This document shows positions 44,629-52,612 of a stretch of 64,000 nucleotides of DNA, one piece after another (the stretch's first letter is position 1; each line of letters begins with the position of its first letter). Made by a program: the position numbers and the translations under genes. Origin of the DNA: JAHTBL01 sp038532735 (lineage in GTDB: Bacteria; Pseudomonadota; Alphaproteobacteria; Rhodobacterales; Rhodobacteraceae). The stretch covers positions 1-64,000 of the forward strand of contig JBCBAC010000001.1 in NCBI GenBank assembly GCA_038532735.1. Reading direction: 5' to 3'. Below the pieces are notes generated by a model. The model was not told where the DNA came from. It worked only from the letters and a program-made list of their open reading frames with translations, and did no database searches.

Positions 44629-45147
44629 TTACAGTTTTGCTTTCGACAGGACATTGCCTGCCAGTGTTTCGATGGCCTTTTTCAGACCGTCATCTTTCAC
44701 ATCACCTGCGACTTGCGCCGCGCGGGCCTTGGTCTCTGCCGTGATCGCGGATTTGACTTCGGGCGCAGGGGTGAATTGCACCTGCCCTTCCGCGAACCCG
44801 GTCGGCGCGGTCTGCGTAATCAGCACGCGGCTGATCGCGGTATAGCCGTAGCAGGTATTCACCCGCTCGCGAATTTGCTCTTTCTGCATCTCGATCATCG
44901 GGGCGACAGCACCGGTCGTCAGAATCGTCAGCGTCGCCCCCATCCCGCCACGGCCATAGCCCACCTTGACAGGATGCGCCTGCGCCGAAATCTCTGGCCC
45001 GACGATCTCAGCCCAATGGGTGAGAAGGCGCGTTTCGGCGAAACCGCGCGATTGGCTGGCCGTACGGATTCGCGACTGCAACAGACCCGAGGCGCTTTTG
45101 AAGCCACGGGTCGTGCCATTTCTGCGATATCCCGAACGCTCGGCCAT
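44629..45147 (-). CDS. DciA-like DUF721 protein
   Basis: A 172-residue protein with the DUF721 domain in the first 110 residues: TRLLTHWAEIVGPEISAQAHPVKV, quoted as a motif with key Trp-Ile-Val-Gly-Pro residues at about 44-53. DciA loads the replicative helicase in bacteria without DnaC, and alphaproteobacteria usually carry one. The C-terminal extension is alanine- and lysine-rich. ATG 45147 follows GAGGGA. Divergent from mutY with 79 bases between the starts. Confidence 0.85.
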   Translation of the reverse strand: MAERSGYRRNGTTRGFKSASGLLQSRIRTASQSRGFAETRLLTHWAEIVGPEISAQAHPVKVGYGRGGMGATLTILTTGAVAPMIEMQKEQIRERVNTCYGYTAISRVLITQTAPTGFAEGQVQFTPAPEVKSAITAETKARAAQVAGDVKDDGLKKAIETLAGNVLSKAKL

Positions 45148-45226
45148 CTGTCTTTCCCTCACTCAGGCACTATTCTATCCGTGATCGGGCGGGGAACCAG
45201 CCCTATCCGAACAAGGATCATAAAGA

Positions 45227-46285
45227 TTGCGTTATGACACGGCCGATTTGAGCGACACGCTGTTGGAGTGGTATGACCGCCACGCCCGCGAGATGCCATG
45301 GCGCGCGCCGCCGCTCTCAGGACAAAAGGCCGATCCTTACCGCGTTTGGATGTCGGAGGTGATGCTGCAACAGACGACCGTTGCTGCGGTGAAGGCCTAT
45401 TTTGAACGATTTACAAACCGCTGGCCCACCGTCCGCCATCTGGCTGCCGCGGACGATGCCGACGTAATGGCGGAATGGGCGGGCCTTGGCTACTACGCCC
45501 GCGCCCGCAATCTGCTGAAATGCGCCCGCGCCGTGGTCGATGACCATGACGGGAACTTCCCGGCGGACCACGACGCGTTACTCAAACTACCCGGCATCGG
45601 GCCTTACACGGCCGCCGCGATCTCAGCCATCGCGTTTGATCTGCCGGAGACGGTTCTGGACGGAAATGTCGAACGCGTCATGGCCCGGCTACATGATATT
45701 CACACGCCGCTACCCGCTGCAAAACCGGAACTGATGGCGGAGGCGAAAAAGCTGACGGACCCGACGAGGCCTGGTGACTACGCCCAAGCCGTAATGGACC
45801 TAGGCGCCACAATCTGCACCCCCCGCAACCCGGCCTGTGGCATCTGCCCCTGGCGCGATCCCTGCCTCGCCCGCGCGCGCGGCACCGCGGCTGAGCTTCC
45901 CAAGAAAACCCCAAAGAAGCCCAAGCCCATACGCCAAGGCATCGCCTATATCGCACGGCGCGACGATGGCGCTTGGCTTCTGGAGACGCGTCCGGAGAAA
46001 GGGTTGCTGGGTGGCATGCTCGGCTGGCCCACCACCGACTGGACGGAGCATACCCCACAAGACTGCCCGCCGCTTGAAACCGACTGGCAGGACCTCGCAG
46101 TTGAAGCACGCCACACCTTCACGCATTTTCACCTGCGCCTTGAGGTGCGCATCGCGACCGTGCCTCAAGACACGTCGCCAAGCCGTGGACAATTCATGCC
46201 TCACGACCGGTTTCGTCCATCAGACCTGCCCACAGTCATGCGCAAAGCCTTCGATTTGGCACAAGAGACGTTACGGGACAGTTGA
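45227..46285 (+). CDS. mutY: A/G-specific adenine glycosylase MutY
   Basis: A 352-residue base-excision enzyme that removes adenine paired with 8-oxoguanine. TTG 45227 is used, with AAGGAT nine bases upstream. Motifs: WMSEVMLQQT with Glu44, helix-hairpin-helix LPGIGPYTAAAI, catalytic aspartate in VLDGNVERV, and the four iron-sulfur cysteines spaced 6, 2 and 5 (ICTPRNPACGICPWRDPC). The C-terminal NUDIX-like domain has RPEKGLLGGMLGWP and recognises 8-oxoguanine. Divergent from dciA. Confidence 0.97.
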   Translation: MRYDTADLSDTLLEWYDRHAREMPWRAPPLSGQKADPYRVWMSEVMLQQTTVAAVKAYFERFTNRWPTVRHLAAADDADVMAEWAGLGYYARARNLLKCARAVVDDHDGNFPADHDALLKLPGIGPYTAAAISAIAFDLPETVLDGNVERVMARLHDIHTPLPAAKPELMAEAKKLTDPTRPGDYAQAVMDLGATICTPRNPACGICPWRDPCLARARGTAAELPKKTPKKPKPIRQGIAYIARRDDGAWLLETRPEKGLLGGMLGWPTTDWTEHTPQDCPPLETDWQDLAVEARHTFTHFHLRLEVRIATVPQDTSPSRGQFMPHDRFRPSDLPTVMRKAFDLAQETLRDS

Positions 46286-46340
46286 AACCGCGCACAGATT
46301 ATTCAACAAATACGGCGTGTCGTGACGGGTGGAGCCGCTT

Positions 46341-47474
46341 ATGATTTCTTCGCAGACCATTGCTAAATTTCACAGCGCCTTGCCGTTCGCATTGTCGCTC
46401 GCACTCATCCCGCTCGTCTTTATCGGCGCGACCTATGGCGGCTGGACTGTGCTGCTGCCCCCTATCGCGACGTGGTATCTGTTCTCGATCATCGACGCCT
46501 TCGCGGGTCTGAACGAAGAAAACCCCGATCTGGAGACGACCGACGACCAGCTGTTCTGGTATCGCGCGATCACGATGATCTGGGCGCCGCTCCAGTTCCT
46601 GACGATCTTCGGGCTGATCTGGTATGTGGGCGCAACGGATCACCTTTCCCTGCTTGAGAAGTTCGGCCTTTTCATCGGTGTTGGCGTGCTCACTGGCACC
46701 ATCGGCATCACCTATAGCCACGAGCTGATGCACCAGAAAAACAAGCTGGAGCGCTGGATGGGCGATCTGCTACTCGCGATGGTGCTCTACAGCCATTTCC
46801 GGTCAGAGCATCTGCTGGTGCATCACCGCTATGTTGCCACCCCGAAAGACCCGGTGACCGCGCGCTATAACGAAGGCTTTCATAAGTTCTTCCCACGCGT
46901 TCTACGCCAATCTCTGACGTCCGCGTTCAAAGCCGAGAAGGCAATGCTCGCCCGCAAGAAACTCCCCTGGACCCATTCCAGCAACCCGTTCTGGAAATAC
47001 TGGGCGCTGCAAGGCGGATTTGCCCTCCTCGCTCTGGCGCTTGGCGGCTGGGTCGGCCTGTGGCTCTTCACCGTGCAGGCCTTCACCGCGATCTGGCAGC
47101 TCGAACTGGTGAACTACGTCGAGCATTACGGCCTGACCCGCAAACATCTGGGCGACGGCAAATACGAGCATGTGCTGCCACGCCACAGCTGGAACGCTTC
47201 GCACAAAGCCTCCAACTGGCTGCTGATCAACCTGCAGCGCCATTCTGATCACCACTATAAGCCCGACCGCCGCTTCCCGCTGCTTCAAACCTATACAGAG
47301 GCCGACGCCCCGCAGCTGCCCTACGGCTATCCGGTGATGACCATGCTCGCGATGATTCCGCCTGTCTGGCGCAAAAGCATGAACCCCCGCGTCCGTCGCT
47401 GGCGCGAGATGTATTACCCCGAGATCACCGATTGGAAGCCCTACAACAAAGCGCTGCATCCGCTGCCGCGGTAG
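46341..47474 (+). CDS. alkB: alkane 1-monooxygenase AlkB
   Basis: A 377-residue integral-membrane non-haem di-iron hydroxylase. ATG 46341 follows GGAG; a GTG at 46329 is too near the site. Six hydrophobic helices surround the histidine boxes HELMHQ, EHLLVHHRY and NLQRHSDHHY, with NYVEHYGL between them. It oxidises medium-chain alkanes to primary alcohols. The rubredoxin and reductase it needs are not nearby and must be encoded elsewhere. The gene stands alone 55 bases after mutY. Confidence 0.95.
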   Translation: MISSQTIAKFHSALPFALSLALIPLVFIGATYGGWTVLLPPIATWYLFSIIDAFAGLNEENPDLETTDDQLFWYRAITMIWAPLQFLTIFGLIWYVGATDHLSLLEKFGLFIGVGVLTGTIGITYSHELMHQKNKLERWMGDLLLAMVLYSHFRSEHLLVHHRYVATPKDPVTARYNEGFHKFFPRVLRQSLTSAFKAEKAMLARKKLPWTHSSNPFWKYWALQGGFALLALALGGWVGLWLFTVQAFTAIWQLELVNYVEHYGLTRKHLGDGKYEHVLPRHSWNASHKASNWLLINLQRHSDHHYKPDRRFPLLQTYTEADAPQLPYGYPVMTMLAMIPPVWRKSMNPRVRRWREMYYPEITDWKPYNKALHPLPR

Positions 47475-47482
47475 GTTTTCAT

Positions 47483-47510
47483 TCTGGCCTAAATATCCCC
47501 GCCGGAGGCA
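47483..47510 (-). repeat. dispersed GCCTCCGGCGG element, copy 3
   Basis: On the minus strand reads GCCTCCGGCGGGGATATTTA followed by GGCCA. On the plus strand its GCCGGAGGC end forms the ribosome-binding site of the gene starting at 47517. Related to copies at 3160-3187 and 11289-11320. Confidence 0.6.
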
Positions 47511-47516
47511 TCGACC

Positions 47517-48074
47517 ATGTTCAAACACGCACTGGCCGCTGCCCTATTCGCGCTGATCGCAGGCCCCGCGACGGCCACCGTTCTGGACGGCGCGATCCTG
47601 CAGCAAACCGGCAACGGGACCTTTATCAAGCTGAGCACGGATGTTCCCTTTGATGTCGGCCGGGACAACTTCAACACCGATCATCTTTATGCGTTCGACG
47701 AGGACCAGAACATCGTCCTGGATCGTCCAATTCGCGTCGATGTCGGCGGTGAGATGGGGATCATCCCGCAAGGCCAGACCGTCGCCAGCCATTACGTGTT
47801 TTTCGACAGCATCGACAGCTCGCAATACGGCTACATCGAATTCGACGCACCGATCCTTGGCGTCGCGGCACAGCCCGATACGATGGATGCGACGGATTTT
47901 CTGGCCAACACATCCGTCAACTACATCAGCACCGATCTGCGCGGGCTAGAGACAGGCGATGAGATTTGGATCGACGTCGAAAACCCGTTTCGCCTTTGGG
48001 TACTTTGGGCTGGGTCCTCGCCCGGTGATTACATCCGCGTCTTCACCGCGCAATCCCCAGCGGCCATGATGTAA
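47517..48074 (+). CDS. exported protein of unknown function
   Basis: A 185-residue protein with a signal peptide MFKHALAAALFALIAGPATA. The mature part is acidic, beta-rich, with two sets of short strands (HYVFFDSIDSSQYGYIEFDA; NYISTDLRGLETGDEIWIDVEN, limited here by position 141-162) and no cysteine. It may be a small periplasmic or secreted protein. I recognise no family. GGAGG at 47505-47509, inside the dispersed element, is the ribosome-binding site. A terminator serving the opposite strand lies just past the stop. Confidence 0.75.
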   Translation: MFKHALAAALFALIAGPATATVLDGAILQQTGNGTFIKLSTDVPFDVGRDNFNTDHLYAFDEDQNIVLDRPIRVDVGGEMGIIPQGQTVASHYVFFDSIDSSQYGYIEFDAPILGVAAQPDTMDATDFLANTSVNYISTDLRGLETGDEIWIDVENPFRLWVLWAGSSPGDYIRVFTAQSPAAMM

Positions 48075-48098
48075 AAAAGCCCCGCCAAAAGGCGGGGC
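48073..48098 (-). terminator. terminator of the ccrM gene
   Basis: GCCCCGCC (48079-48086) and GGCGGGGC (48091-48098) pair perfectly around AAAA, and six T follow on the minus strand. It abuts the stop of the opposite gene and lies about 50 bases past ccrM. Confidence 0.9.
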
Positions 48099-48146
48099 AT
48101 AGTTAGTGCTTGTAGTCAGGCCACAGGCACCGGCGGTAAACTTTGG

Positions 48147-49253
48147 TTAATTCTTCATCTCGGACCGGATTTGCTGGCGCAGCAGGTCGATAGGCACCAT
48201 TTTGCCCTCACGCTTGTAGCACCAGTAAGTCCAGCCATTGCAGCTCGGCGCGCCTTCAAGCGCAGCCCCAACCTGATGGATCGAGCCCTTCACATCGTCG
48301 CCAATCAGGGTGCCATCGGCACGCACCTTGGCCTTGTGACGGTTGTTCATGGAATAGAGGTTCTCACCGGGGCGCAGCATGCCGCGTTCGACCAACTGGC
48401 CAAAGGGCACACGCGGCTCGGCACGTTTTGAGGTAGAGACCTGCAACGCCTCGCGATCAAACTTGCGGACTTTCGACAAGCGTTTCTCGGCGACCTTGCG
48501 ATAGGCCTCTTCCCGCTCGATCCCAATGAACTCGCGACCCAGCATCTTCGCGACCGCACCCGTCGTGCCCGTCCCAAAGAACGGGTCCAGCACCACATCA
48601 CCCGGATTGGTCGAGCCGACGATCACACGATGCAACAGGCTTTCGGGCTTTTGCGTCGGATGGGCCTTGTCGCCCTTTTCGTCTTTCAGACGCTCATGAC
48701 CCGTGCAGATCGGCAGCACCCAATCGCTCCGCATCTGAATGCCCTCGTTGAGTGACTTCAGCGCCTCGTAATTGAAGGTGTACTTTGCGCCCTCGGACTT
48801 GGAGGCCCAGATCATCGTTTCATGCGCATTCGTCAGCCGCTTGCCACGGAAATTCGGCATCGGGTTGGACTTGCGCCAAACCACATCGTTCAAGATCCAG
48901 AAGCCTGCATTTTGCAGTGCGGCCCCAACCCGGAAGATGTTGTGATAGCTGCCGATTACCCAGATCGCCCCATTGGGTTTGAGCAATCGGCGCGCCGCTG
49001 TCAGCCAGTCTTGGGTAAAACGGTCATAAGCGGCGAATGAAGAGAACTGATCCCAGTGATCATCGACGGCATCCACCTCGGAATTGTCAGGGCGGTGCAG
49101 TGCGTTTTTCAGCTGAAGATTGTAAGGCGGATCGGCAAAGATCAGGTCAACAGACGCCTCCGGCAGACTGTTCATCAACTCGATGCAGTCCCCGTCCAGA
49201 ATCGTGTTTAGTGGGAGCGCAGACGCGCTCTTTGCTTTGGTCATCGTGGTCAT
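48147..49253 (-). CDS. ccrM: cell-cycle DNA adenine methyltransferase CcrM (GANTC)
   Basis: A 368-residue N6-adenine methyltransferase of the beta class, with DPPYNL (motif IV) before FFGTGTTGAVA (motif I), and the RAM C-terminal domain with EGAPSCNGWTYWCY. CcrM methylates GANTC late in the alphaproteobacterial cell cycle and controls transcription of cell-cycle genes. ATG 49253 is used, with GAGG nine bases upstream; 49244 is an alternative. Three GANTC sites lie between its start and rnhB. rnhB-ccrM is a conserved order in this group. Confidence 0.97.
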   Translation of the reverse strand: MTTMTKAKSASALPLNTILDGDCIELMNSLPEASVDLIFADPPYNLQLKNALHRPDNSEVDAVDDHWDQFSSFAAYDRFTQDWLTAARRLLKPNGAIWVIGSYHNIFRVGAALQNAGFWILNDVVWRKSNPMPNFRGKRLTNAHETMIWASKSEGAKYTFNYEALKSLNEGIQMRSDWVLPICTGHERLKDEKGDKAHPTQKPESLLHRVIVGSTNPGDVVLDPFFGTGTTGAVAKMLGREFIGIEREEAYRKVAEKRLSKVRKFDREALQVSTSKRAEPRVPFGQLVERGMLRPGENLYSMNNRHKAKVRADGTLIGDDVKGSIHQVGAALEGAPSCNGWTYWCYKREGKMVPIDLLRQQIRSEMKN

Positions 49254-49305
49254 TCTCTGCCTCTGTCCCCGGCACATTTTGCGCTCGTTGGTTGAGGTCA
49301 AAGAT

Positions 49306-49344
49306 GAGTCAAAGCCGATTCGCCGTCAAATTCTTTTTTGAATC
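49306..49344. promoter_or_regulatory. three GANTC methylation sites ahead of ccrM
   Basis: GAGTC at 49306-49310, GATTC at 49317-49321 and GAATC at 49340-49344 lie within 39 bases in the ccrM upstream region. In Caulobacter, methylated GANTC sites in the ccrM leader reduce its transcription, so a feedback role is likely. The third site overlaps the rnhB stop. Confidence 0.7.
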
Positions 49345-49972
49345 AGTCACTTACATATTTTTCTTGATACAAGATATTGTGGACCGGTTTGAACGAACGT
49401 CTATGGTGTGGGGTTACGCCAAGATTTCGGAGCGCATCGAGATGCGCTTTGGTCGGATAACCGGCGTTTGTCTCCCAGCCGTAGCCGGGGTAGTGTTGCG
49501 CCAAATCCCACATGACATAATCTCGCCTGATTTTCGCCACAATTGAAGCCGCCGCAATGCTTTGCGAACGGCCATCGCCTTTGACAATTGCTTCGCTTGA
49601 ACCGGTCAGACCGCGCGGGATCATGTTGCCATCGACAAGCACATGATCCGGCGTCTGTCGGAGCCCCGCTACGGCGCGCTCCATCGCCAGATGGGAGGCG
49701 CGGAGGATATTGATCTCGTCGATTTCCTCGACCGTCGCCTCCCCCACAGACACATCCGCAATCTCCCAAAGCAGATCGTTCAGCGCCTGCCGCTTCTTGG
49801 CGGTCATCTTCTTGCTGTCGTTCAGCCCTTCAGGAATGCGGGCCGGATCAAGGATCACGGCGGCGGCGACGACAGGCCCCGCCAAGGGTCCACGCCCGAC
49901 CTCATCCACGCCCGCCACATGCAAAAAGCCACGCAGATGCGCAGCGCTTTCAAATGAATAATCTGGTCCCAT
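49343..49972 (-). CDS. rnhB: ribonuclease HII
   Basis: A 209-residue enzyme that removes ribonucleotides from DNA. Motifs are VAGVDEVGRGPLAGP with the first two acidic residues, then AVAGLRQTPDHVLVDGNM and ASIVAKIRRDYVM. ATG 49972 (MGPDYSFE) gives a start shortly before the first motif; ATGs at 49990 and 50011 add unlikely sequence. It precedes ccrM and lies just downstream of the orphan secreted-protein gene, separated by a terminator. Confidence 0.95.
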   Translation of the reverse strand: MGPDYSFESAAHLRGFLHVAGVDEVGRGPLAGPVVAAAVILDPARIPEGLNDSKKMTAKKRQALNDLLWEIADVSVGEATVEEIDEINILRASHLAMERAVAGLRQTPDHVLVDGNMIPRGLTGSSEAIVKGDGRSQSIAAASIVAKIRRDYVMWDLAQHYPGYGWETNAGYPTKAHLDALRNLGVTPHHRRSFKPVHNILYQEKYVSD

Positions 49973-50009
49973 GACCCGGGCTTGCCGCATCACGCGCGCC
50001 ACCGCAAAC

Positions 50010-50044
50010 AAAAAGGAGGAGGGGCCATGACCTTCCCCTCCTCC
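50010..50044 (-). terminator. terminator of the orphan His/Lys-rich gene
   Basis: GGAGGAGGGG (50015-50024) and CCCCTCCTCC (50035-50044) pair perfectly around CCATGACCTT; five T follow on the minus strand. It lies 47 bases past the gene at 50091-50540. Confidence 0.85.
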
Positions 50045-50090
50045 AATCGAGCCGGCGACCTCAACACCGCCGGTCTCTGCTCGAAAGCGA

Positions 50091-50540
50091 TTAACGCCCA
50101 GCGATCACATAGCCACGCTTGCGCAGGCAGCCCGGCCCCCAGCCGCGCCGCAGCCCGTCATACGTCTCCACCTGACGGCGGCATTTGCGCGGAAGGCTGT
50201 CGACATAGTCGTAGTTCCGGCGCAGGCAGCGCCCCGACAAGATCTTGCGCGGCCCGTCCCATGTGCGCACCCGCGTCAGGCAGTAGCCCGGCAGGCGCGT
50301 GGCACGATGCGGGCGGTGATGCACCTTCTTCTTGGGCTTCGGCTTGTAGTGGTGGTGATGCACCTCTTTCTTGCGCTTCTTGCTTTTGCTCTCGCTCTCA
50401 ATCGCCTTGCCAATGATGAACAAGACCGTTCCCGCGGCGAGGATTTTGGCCAGTTCGTCATCCGCCTGCGCGGGCGATGTGGGCAGGCTGGTCAGCGCCA
50501 GAGCGGCCGCCAACACCGATGCGATCAATCCTTTGGTCAT
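50091..50540 (-). CDS. exported basic protein, unknown
   Basis: A 149-residue protein. ATG 50540 follows AAAGGACACGAG and gives the signal peptide MTKGLIASVLAAALALTSLP ending in AQA; longer frames are rejected. A hydrophobic stretch (LAAGTVLFIIGKAI) follows near residue 32, then a very basic region with EVHHHHYKPKPKKKVHHRPH, then cysteines in GYCLTR, GRCLRRNY, RKCRRQ and GPGCLRKRGY. It looks like a metal- or anion-binding surface protein with paired cysteines, but no family is recognised. Divergent from the 50712 gene across two palindromes. Confidence 0.75.
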   Translation of the reverse strand: MTKGLIASVLAAALALTSLPTSPAQADDELAKILAAGTVLFIIGKAIESESKSKKRKKEVHHHHYKPKPKKKVHHRPHRATRLPGYCLTRVRTWDGPRKILSGRCLRRNYDYVDSLPRKCRRQVETYDGLRRGWGPGCLRKRGYVIAGR

Positions 50541-50638
50541 CTCGTGTCCTTTCGTGATGCGGTCGGTGGCAGTTCCACCAGTGACCTGAGATGACCTGAT
50601 TGGAGGGCGCGCCTGCGCGCTAAACAATAACACCCCCT

Positions 50639-50653
50639 TGTTATCGGATAACA
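50639..50653. promoter_or_regulatory. palindromic operator 1
   Basis: TGTTATCGGATAACA is a perfect inverted repeat with seven-base arms about a central G. It lies in the 171-base divergent region and shares the core GTTATNNNATAAC with operator 2, 33 bases away centre to centre. Confidence 0.6.
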
Positions 50654-50672
50654 CGCCCGCCAAGTGCCGGTT

Positions 50673-50685
50673 GTTATTGAATAAC
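50673..50685. promoter_or_regulatory. palindromic operator 2
   Basis: GTTATTGAATAAC is a perfect inverted repeat with six-base arms about a central G. About three DNA turns from operator 1, it lies between the starts at 50540 and 50712, so one regulator may control both genes. A half site AATAAC lies near 50626. Confidence 0.6.
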
Positions 50686-50711
50686 TGGTAGGTGGCGGTC
50701 ATGTTTTCCCC

Positions 50712-50990
50712 ATGAAACGTCTTATTGCCCTCACCGCGCTGACCCTCGCGCTGGCTGGCCCCGCCCAGGCCGCTTGCTTTGCCGATTACAAGGCCAAGCA
50801 AGACGATCCCTTGCGTTTGCACTATGGTGTGGCGCAGATTTCAGAGTGCTCGGCAAAAGCGGCCCAGCGCGAGCTACGCCCCCGCCTGGCCCGCGCCGGT
50901 TGGGAGCTTTTGAACATCCTGTCGATCTTTGATGACAGCGGCTTGGAGGAGCGAAAAGACAATGCCGGACGTCACTTCCTCCGCTACTGA
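50712..50990 (+). CDS. small exported protein, unknown
   Basis: A 92-residue protein with a signal peptide MKRLIALTALTLALAGPAQA. The mature part is AACFADYKAKQDD and later QISECSAKAAQRELRPRLAR, with cysteines at residues 22 and 47, and a helical C-terminus. It is short for an enzyme. I do not recognise a family. The stop lies 29 bases inside the next gene, so the winged-helix membrane protein may be translationally coupled. Upstream lie two palindromic operators. Confidence 0.75.
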   Translation: MKRLIALTALTLALAGPAQAACFADYKAKQDDPLRLHYGVAQISECSAKAAQRELRPRLARAGWELLNILSIFDDSGLEERKDNAGRHFLRY

Positions 50991-51666
50991 GCCGACGCGC
51001 GGTGGCAATCGCATCGTGACCCTTGGGCTTGGCGCGATTGTCCTGATCCTGCTGATCACCGGAATCGCCTTGTTCTGGAGCCTGCCAGACGCCAACGCGT
51101 TCAACGACCGGGTAGAGCGGATTTTTGTCGAGAATGATGCCCTGACCAGTGGCGATCAGATCAAACTGCTCGAAATCCTCGCCCAATCCGGCACCGCGTT
51201 CTCCGACACCCTTTCCAGCTACCGGATGGTGATTTTCGTGCTGCTGGTCTTCGCAACGGCTCTGCTGATCGCGGCACTGGTTTTTCTGGTGATGCTGATC
51301 GGCTTGAACCGCCGCATGGCGCAGGTCGAACAGGCGGGCATTCAAGTGAATTCGCTGCTCATCAGCCGGGATCAGAACCTCGTCTATCTGAACAATATGG
51401 AGTTCAAGCTGACGGAGGCCGCGATTGAGACCCTCTCCGTCCTTGCCGAAGCGCGCATGGACGATGATGTGCTATCGGGCGCCGAGATCGAGGCGATGAT
51501 TTCCGGTCGCGCCGCTTCAGACTGCGACGAGGCCGCTGGCGCCACCCGCATAAAGCGGCTGCGCGATACGCTGGGCAATCAGATGGTCAGCGACCTTCTA
51601 GTCCGCAACATTGCGCGCAAGGGTTATATGCTGTCGATAGATAAAGACGTGATACGAATGGTCTGA
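50962..51666 (+). CDS. two-TM protein with OmpR-type winged-helix C-terminus
   Basis: A 234-residue protein; ATG 50962 follows GGAGGAG. Hydrophobic helices lie at about 18-39 and 89-113, with a predicted periplasmic loop between. Residues about 145-234 resemble an OmpR-type winged helix: MEFKLTEAAIETLSVL, then LSGAEIEAMISG, ATRIKRLRDTLGN, and IARKGYML as the wing. A receiver domain is absent. This would place a DNA-binding domain in the cytoplasm tied to the membrane, in an order opposite to ToxR. Function unknown. It is translationally coupled to the upstream small exported protein. Confidence 0.8.
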   Translation: MPDVTSSATEPTRGGNRIVTLGLGAIVLILLITGIALFWSLPDANAFNDRVERIFVENDALTSGDQIKLLEILAQSGTAFSDTLSSYRMVIFVLLVFATALLIAALVFLVMLIGLNRRMAQVEQAGIQVNSLLISRDQNLVYLNNMEFKLTEAAIETLSVLAEARMDDDVLSGAEIEAMISGRAASDCDEAAGATRIKRLRDTLGNQMVSDLLVRNIARKGYMLSIDKDVIRMV

Positions 51667-51935
51667 GCCGGCGACGCTTGTTTGCAGCACAAAGGTCTAC
51701 CTTGAGCTGGGACAACAACGTTCGCCTCGTAGAGCGAAATTCGGCACTTTTTTCACAGGAAAGCCGCAAGATGATATCGCAAGGCATTGCACGCTGACGG
51801 AAGGGTTTACTGTCCTGCGGAGCGCGTGTGCTTAGGTGCTTCGAAAAAGTCGAAAGCTCATCATAAATTTGCCCAGATTCAAACCTAGCAACCTACAGAG
51901 ACCGCTCAAAGTGGCCAGGTGAGGTAACGCAGTAA

Positions 51936-52430
51936 ATGATTAACATAGTTCAAAACCAGCGCCAGATGCAGAAGAGAGCCCAACGGCCCATCCCGTCTTC
52001 AATTGCCAAGATCGACACTCAACGCCATTCACCGGCGGCAAACGACAATCACCCATTTCGATTGATGGCTTTGGCGGATGTTCATGTGCAAGTCGGTGTT
52101 ATGGAACGAGAGCAACTGCAATCCGTCGATGATCTGATCGAAGGGGATACTTGGTCATTTAAAGGCTGCAGAAACATGGTGTCCGCGGACATACAGGACG
52201 AGGGATGCTGCACGTCGATTAACTTCGCGTCAGGGATCGACGTTGGTATGGCTTCATTCGTGATCGGCACAGCCGTCAATCTGACGCTGATGTCCTCTGG
52301 CGGCACAATGCTTTTCTGTCGTCATATCACCAACCGAGACAGCGACGGGCAAAGCTACGTGATCCTGCCGGCAGGCTTCGACCCATCGCAGACCTACCAG
52401 TTGATCGCCAAATCCGGCGGTGCATGCTGA
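51936..52430 (+). CDS. unknown protein upstream of the RTX-Hint gene
   Basis: A 164-residue protein. The first ~30 residues are basic and polar (QNQRQMQKRAQRPIP), not a signal peptide. The remainder seems beta-rich, with DLIEGDTWSFKGCRN, GCCTSINFASGID and MLFCRHITN. Six cysteines are scattered. No family is recognised. It lies 182 bases before the giant RTX-Hint gene in the same direction and could be co-expressed. Alternative starts at later methionines are possible. Confidence 0.55.
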   Translation: MINIVQNQRQMQKRAQRPIPSSIAKIDTQRHSPAANDNHPFRLMALADVHVQVGVMEREQLQSVDDLIEGDTWSFKGCRNMVSADIQDEGCCTSINFASGIDVGMASFVIGTAVNLTLMSSGGTMLFCRHITNRDSDGQSYVILPAGFDPSQTYQLIAKSGGAC

Positions 52431-52612
52431 CCAGAAATTCCTTCGGGAGTTTTTCTAATCACTTCGTTCCATTTTACCAAAAATTGAGACTGCACTGTCG
52501 TAAATCCTTGAGATTTCATGCTCTTGCCACGTCTCTGCCCAATTTGATGCTCATTCCCCTCTAGAACAAAAGCGACCGGTTCGAGTGGCATAAGTTTTAG
52601 GGGTATCGAGCG

